Positions 61,224 to 64,000 of a stretch of DNA of 64,000 nucleotides are shown here, one piece after another (position 1 is the stretch's first letter; each line of letters begins with the position of its first letter). Origin of the DNA: Pseudomonas frederiksbergensis (GTDB taxonomy: Bacteria > Pseudomonadota > Gammaproteobacteria > Pseudomonadales > Pseudomonadaceae); NCBI RefSeq assembly GCF_000802155.2, contig NZ_JQGJ02000011.1, positions 62,001 through 126,000 of the forward strand, in the 5' to 3' direction. The notes under the pieces are model-generated. The model worked only from the letters and a program-made list of their open reading frames with translations, ran no database searches and had not been told where the DNA came from. The position numbers and the translations under genes were made by a program.

Positions 61224-61915
61224 TGGGTGCTCCTGGCAAAGCCGCGGGCGGCGCGTTTTTCCAGCAGGTGCATGCCGAGCATGGCGAGCACTGTCAGGCC
61301 CAGGTACATAAGTGCGGCGACCATATAGAACGTGAACGGTTGCTTGGAGATGGTCACGCCGATTTGCGCGTGACGCATGATTTCTTCCAGGCCGATCACC
61401 GAAACCAGCGCGGTATCCTTCATGAGGATCATGAACAGGTTGCCCAGGCCGGGCAGGGCGATGCGCCACATCTGCGGCAGGATCAACCGAGTAAAGATTC
61501 GCCATTTCGACAGGCCCAAAGCTACGCCGGCTTCACGGTGCCCCTTGGGTATCGCCAGGATCGCACCGCGAAACACTTCCGTCGCGTAGGCGCCAAAGCA
61601 CAGGCCGAGGGCGATGACGCCGGCGGCGAAGGCGTTGAGGGCAAGGTCGGGGTTGCCGAAATATTCACCCAAGGCACGCATCAGGTTGACGGTGCCGAAG
61701 TAGATCAACAGCACCCAGAGCAATTCCGGAATGCCGCGGACCAGTGTCGAATAGGTGCCGCCAAGCCATTGCAGCGGCTTGTACGGGGAGGTCTTGGCAA
61801 GGGCGCCGAGCAGGCCGAGCACGAGCCCCAGGCAAAGGGCCGACAGGGCCAACTTGACCGTCATCAGCGCGCCGGCGGCAAGCGCCGGGCCGAATCCATA
61901 TAGGTCGATCATCAT
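61220..61915 (-). CDS. polar amino-acid ABC transporter permease (first)
   Basis: A 231-aa HisQ/AotQ-type permease with ALMTVKLALSALCLGLVLGL at the start and the EAA motif REAGVALGLSKWRIFTRLIL. It forms a heterodimer with the following permease. Two adjacent ATGs (61915 and 61912) are possible; I use the first. The gene lies 78 bp after the binding-protein gene. Confidence 0.92.
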   Translation of the reverse strand: MMIDLYGFGPALAAGALMTVKLALSALCLGLVLGLLGALAKTSPYKPLQWLGGTYSTLVRGIPELLWVLLIYFGTVNLMRALGEYFGNPDLALNAFAAGVIALGLCFGAYATEVFRGAILAIPKGHREAGVALGLSKWRIFTRLILPQMWRIALPGLGNLFMILMKDTALVSVIGLEEIMRHAQIGVTISKQPFTFYMVAALMYLGLTVLAMLGMHLLEKRAARGFARSTQ

Positions 61916-61993
61916 GGGTATTTGTTATATCGCGGCAGGCTTGGCTAAGGACCGGCGCCGCGCAGGAGCGGGCGCCAGCCAGGCACGTCAGTA

Positions 61994-62749
61994 TCAATAG
62001 ATGCTGAACGGGAAGTACTTGTCGTTGATTTTTTTATAGGTGCCGTCGGCAATGATTTCCTTGAGCGCGGCGTTCAGCTTGTTGCGCAGCTCGTTGTCAC
62101 CCTTGCGCAGCGCAATGGCGATTTTGTCGCCCTCAACCACCGGATCGCCCTTGAATTCGTAAGCACGCCCAGCGTCGGTTTTCAGCCAGTCGTAGTTGAC
62201 GTATTTGTCCGCCAGGATCGCGTCGACGCGGCCGGAAACCAGGTCAAGGTAGGCGTTTTCCTGGGTGTCGTAGAGTTTGGTGGTCACGTCGCTGCCCAGT
62301 TCGTCTTCCAGCCAGGTGCCGGCAAGCGTGGAGCGCTGTGCCCCGATGGTCTTACCTTTGAGGGACTCTTTATCGACCTTGAAATCGACGTTTTTAGGGG
62401 CGATGAATTGCAGTTTGTTAGAGTAGTACGGGTCGGTGAAGTCCACCGCTTGCTTGCGCTCTTCATTGATCGAAAGCGAAGAAATCAGGAAGTCGAACTT
62501 CTTGGCCATCAGGGCCGGAATGATGCCGTCCCAGTCGGACGTAACCACTTCGCACTCGACTTTCATCTTGGCGCACAGAGCATCGCCGATGTCTTTATCG
62601 AAACCCACGACCTGGCCGCTGGCATCCTTGTTGTTGAACGGAGGATAAGCCGCTTCGATGCCCATCTTCAGTTTTTCGGCCGCCATGGCGTTTGCCGAAA
62701 AGATCAGGCTGGCCGCTGCGACCAGGAGGAACTTCTTGTAAGTCTGCAT
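61994..62749 (-). CDS. periplasmic basic amino-acid-binding protein
   Basis: A 251-aa solute-binding protein of family 3. The signal peptide is MQTYKKFLLVAAASLIFSANAMA and the mature protein begins AEKLKMGIEAAYPPFNN. Conserved pieces are VGFDKDIGDALCAKM, SLSINEERKQAVDFTDPYY and VDAILADKYVNYDWLK. The ligand is probably lysine, arginine or ornithine by resemblance to HisJ/ArgT. It lies 13 bp downstream of the ATPase gene. Confidence 0.93.
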   Translation of the reverse strand: MQTYKKFLLVAAASLIFSANAMAAEKLKMGIEAAYPPFNNKDASGQVVGFDKDIGDALCAKMKVECEVVTSDWDGIIPALMAKKFDFLISSLSINEERKQAVDFTDPYYSNKLQFIAPKNVDFKVDKESLKGKTIGAQRSTLAGTWLEDELGSDVTTKLYDTQENAYLDLVSGRVDAILADKYVNYDWLKTDAGRAYEFKGDPVVEGDKIAIALRKGDNELRNKLNAALKEIIADGTYKKINDKYFPFSIY

Positions 62750-62762
62750 GGGTACTGCTCCG

Positions 62763-63536
62763 TTAGCGGTTGCTGGACATGAATTGCTTACAGCGCGCCG
62801 AAAGCGGGGTTTCGAAGACCTGCTGTGGCGATCCTTGCTCCTCGACCAGGCCTTGATGAAGGAACACGACTTCGCTGGAAACCTGACGGGCGAAGCCCAT
62901 TTCGTGGGTCACCAGCAGCATGGTGCGACCCTCCTCGGCCAGGGCGCGGATCACACCTAGTACTTCCTGGACCATTTCCGGGTCAAGGGCGGAAGTTGGC
63001 TCGTCGAACAGAATCACTTTGGGCTGCATCGCCAGTGTGCGGGCGATGGCGGCACGTTGCTGCTGGCCGCCGGACAGTTCGGCCGGGTAGGCGTGGCGCT
63101 TGTCGGCGATGCCGACCTTGGCCAGCAAGGCTTCGGCGCCTTCGACGGCTTCGGCCTTGCTCTGGCCCAGCACCCGGCGCGGGGCTTCGATGATGTTGTC
63201 GAGCACGCTCATGTGGGGCCAGAGATTAAAGTTCTGAAATACAAAACCGATCTCGCTGCGCATGCGGTTGATCTGTTTGCCGTCGGCGGCCACCAGTTCA
63301 CCGTTTTTCGCGGCCTTGAGCTTGAGTTCTTCGCCGGCCACCAGAATCTGGCCCTGGTTGGGATTTTCCAGCAGGTTGATGCAGCGCAAAAACGTGGACT
63401 TGCCGGAACCGGAGGAGCCCAGGATCGAGATCACGTCGCCGTCGCGAGCGGTCAGCGAGACGCCTTTGAGCACCTCCAGCTTTCCGTAGCGTTTATGCAA
63501 GTTGCGGATTTCAAGCGCGGGCGTGGCCTGGGCCAT
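62763..63536 (-). CDS. polar amino-acid ABC transporter ATPase
   Basis: A 257-aa ATP-binding subunit: Walker A LGSSGSGKSTFLRCINLLE, Q-loop FQNFNLWPHMSVLDNI, signature LSGGQQQRAAIARTLAMQ and Walker B VILFDEPTSALDPEM, then the His switch LLVTHEMGFAR. The family is the HisP/AotP group. It is the first gene of the operon ATPase, binding protein, permease, permease, methyltransferase, on the minus strand. Confidence 0.94.
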   Translation of the reverse strand: MAQATPALEIRNLHKRYGKLEVLKGVSLTARDGDVISILGSSGSGKSTFLRCINLLENPNQGQILVAGEELKLKAAKNGELVAADGKQINRMRSEIGFVFQNFNLWPHMSVLDNIIEAPRRVLGQSKAEAVEGAEALLAKVGIADKRHAYPAELSGGQQQRAAIARTLAMQPKVILFDEPTSALDPEMVQEVLGVIRALAEEGRTMLLVTHEMGFARQVSSEVVFLHQGLVEEQGSPQQVFETPLSARCKQFMSSNR

Positions 63537-63802
63537 GTGCGGTCCTCATGATATGTGCTCCCTTGCTGTTGGCAGCCTTCCTGGCGAGGCGGCCAAGCTA
63601 GCATGCGTCCGAATGACAGCCAACAGCGCTTCGGACGGTAGGCCAATGATGTGCATCAGGTTGTCGCATCGACACAGCAGACTGTCGCGCTATCAACAAC
63701 CGAACGGCTGTTTTAACCATGCACACCGGCAAAATGCCTGGGAGTCGCTAAAAAAAGGCGCGATGGTGCCAGCTTTGGGCGGGGGTGGGAAGGGTTAATC
63801 GG

Positions 63803-63916
63803 ATGAGCGTTGTCTATTCCGACTGGCGTTCGGCTCAACTCCCAATTGATCTAAACGGCGAGGCTCATGTAGTGCTCAAACGAGATGGCACTCATTTCAG
63901 GAGTTTGTTGCCATGA
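63803..63916 (+). CDS. possible 37-aa ORF coupled to next gene
   Basis: An ATG at 63803 opens 37 codons (MSVVYSDWRSAQLPIDLNGE...), ending in a TGA that overlaps the next ATG by 4 bp. No good ribosome site precedes it. It may be a leader peptide, or it may be chance. Low confidence. Confidence 0.25.
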   Translation: MSVVYSDWRSAQLPIDLNGEAHVVLKRDGTHFRSLLP

Positions 63917-64000
63917 AGTCGCTAGCGTCCACTATCGTCTTGATGGGGACGCTGCTGTTCCCCATCGTCGTCAACGCCACCAACCTCACGCCCATCGACA
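63913..64000 (+). CDS. start of a secreted protein (partial)
   Basis: An ATG at 63913 with AGGAG about 10 nt upstream begins MKSLASTIVLMGTLLFPIVV, a signal peptide, then NATNLTPID to the window edge. The family cannot be named from 29 residues. It may be coupled to the preceding 37-codon ORF. Confidence 0.65.
   Translation, partial: MKSLASTIVLMGTLLFPIVVNATNLTPID

Overview
The window is a chromosomal stretch of a fluorescent-group Pseudomonas. GC is high with strong third-position bias. The gene order gshA, tex, ompR-envZ, rimBK, hslR, hslO, pckA, then an acyl-CoA dehydrogenase/thioesterase pair, fdhF-like/fdhD, lysM, nudE-cysQ, dctBD, rmlC, aguBA and an amino-acid ABC operon is the familiar Pseudomonas backbone. 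REP-type palindromes (GTGGCGAGGG...CCTCGCCAC and GGGAGC...GCTCCC) lie in many gaps. These identifications rest on reading the proteins, not on a database search.

Layout. 0-12 kb: glutathione synthesis (gshA), the Tex RNA-binding factor, the OmpR/EnvZ two-component system, RimK/RimB ribosome modification, two heat-shock proteins and PEP carboxykinase. 12-14 kb: a colicin E3-type ribonuclease bacteriocin with its immunity gene. 14-30 kb: a RecQ-family helicase and core metabolism, with the DctB/DctD two-component pair and an orphan rmlC. 30-36 kb: a kinase/class III aminotransferase fusion next to aguB and aguA of agmatine breakdown. 36-43.3 kb: an OprD porin, then a type VI-type module on the minus strand (DUF4123 chaperone, Rhs with nuclease tip, probable immunity gene). 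The rhs reading frame is broken by a one-base deletion. 43.7-46.7 kb: a compact operon of a 2-oxoglutarate/Fe(II) dioxygenase, a GNAT acetyltransferase and an AzlC/AzlD amino-acid exporter, with a convergent LysR gene. 47-49.4 kb: an Xre/RES toxin-antitoxin pair and an AAA ATPase gene killed by an early amber codon. 49.5-52.8 kb: a chemoreceptor, a DUF6124-type small gene with a structured upstream element, and a relBE pair whose toxin is broken twice.

52.9-58.8 kb is a small AT-rich genomic island beside tRNA-Thr(TGT). It lies between 52-bp direct repeats (50 of 52 identical) that carry the tRNA-proximal terminator. It holds a GHKL ATPase fused to a PD-(D/E)XK-like nuclease domain, a translationally coupled FRG-domain/YfbU-family pair, an N-terminally truncated tyrosine recombinase with a coupled small gene, and a BRCT-domain protein. 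This is the best place in the window to look for an undescribed defence system. 59.3-64 kb returns to the backbone: a methyltransferase and a polar amino-acid ABC transporter (ATPase, binding protein, two permeases), ending in the start of a secreted protein.

The window is rich in interbacterial conflict genes (bacteriocin, Rhs effector, two TA loci, tRNA island) set into a conserved backbone. Several of them show fresh single-base inactivation (rhs, AAA ATPase, relE).
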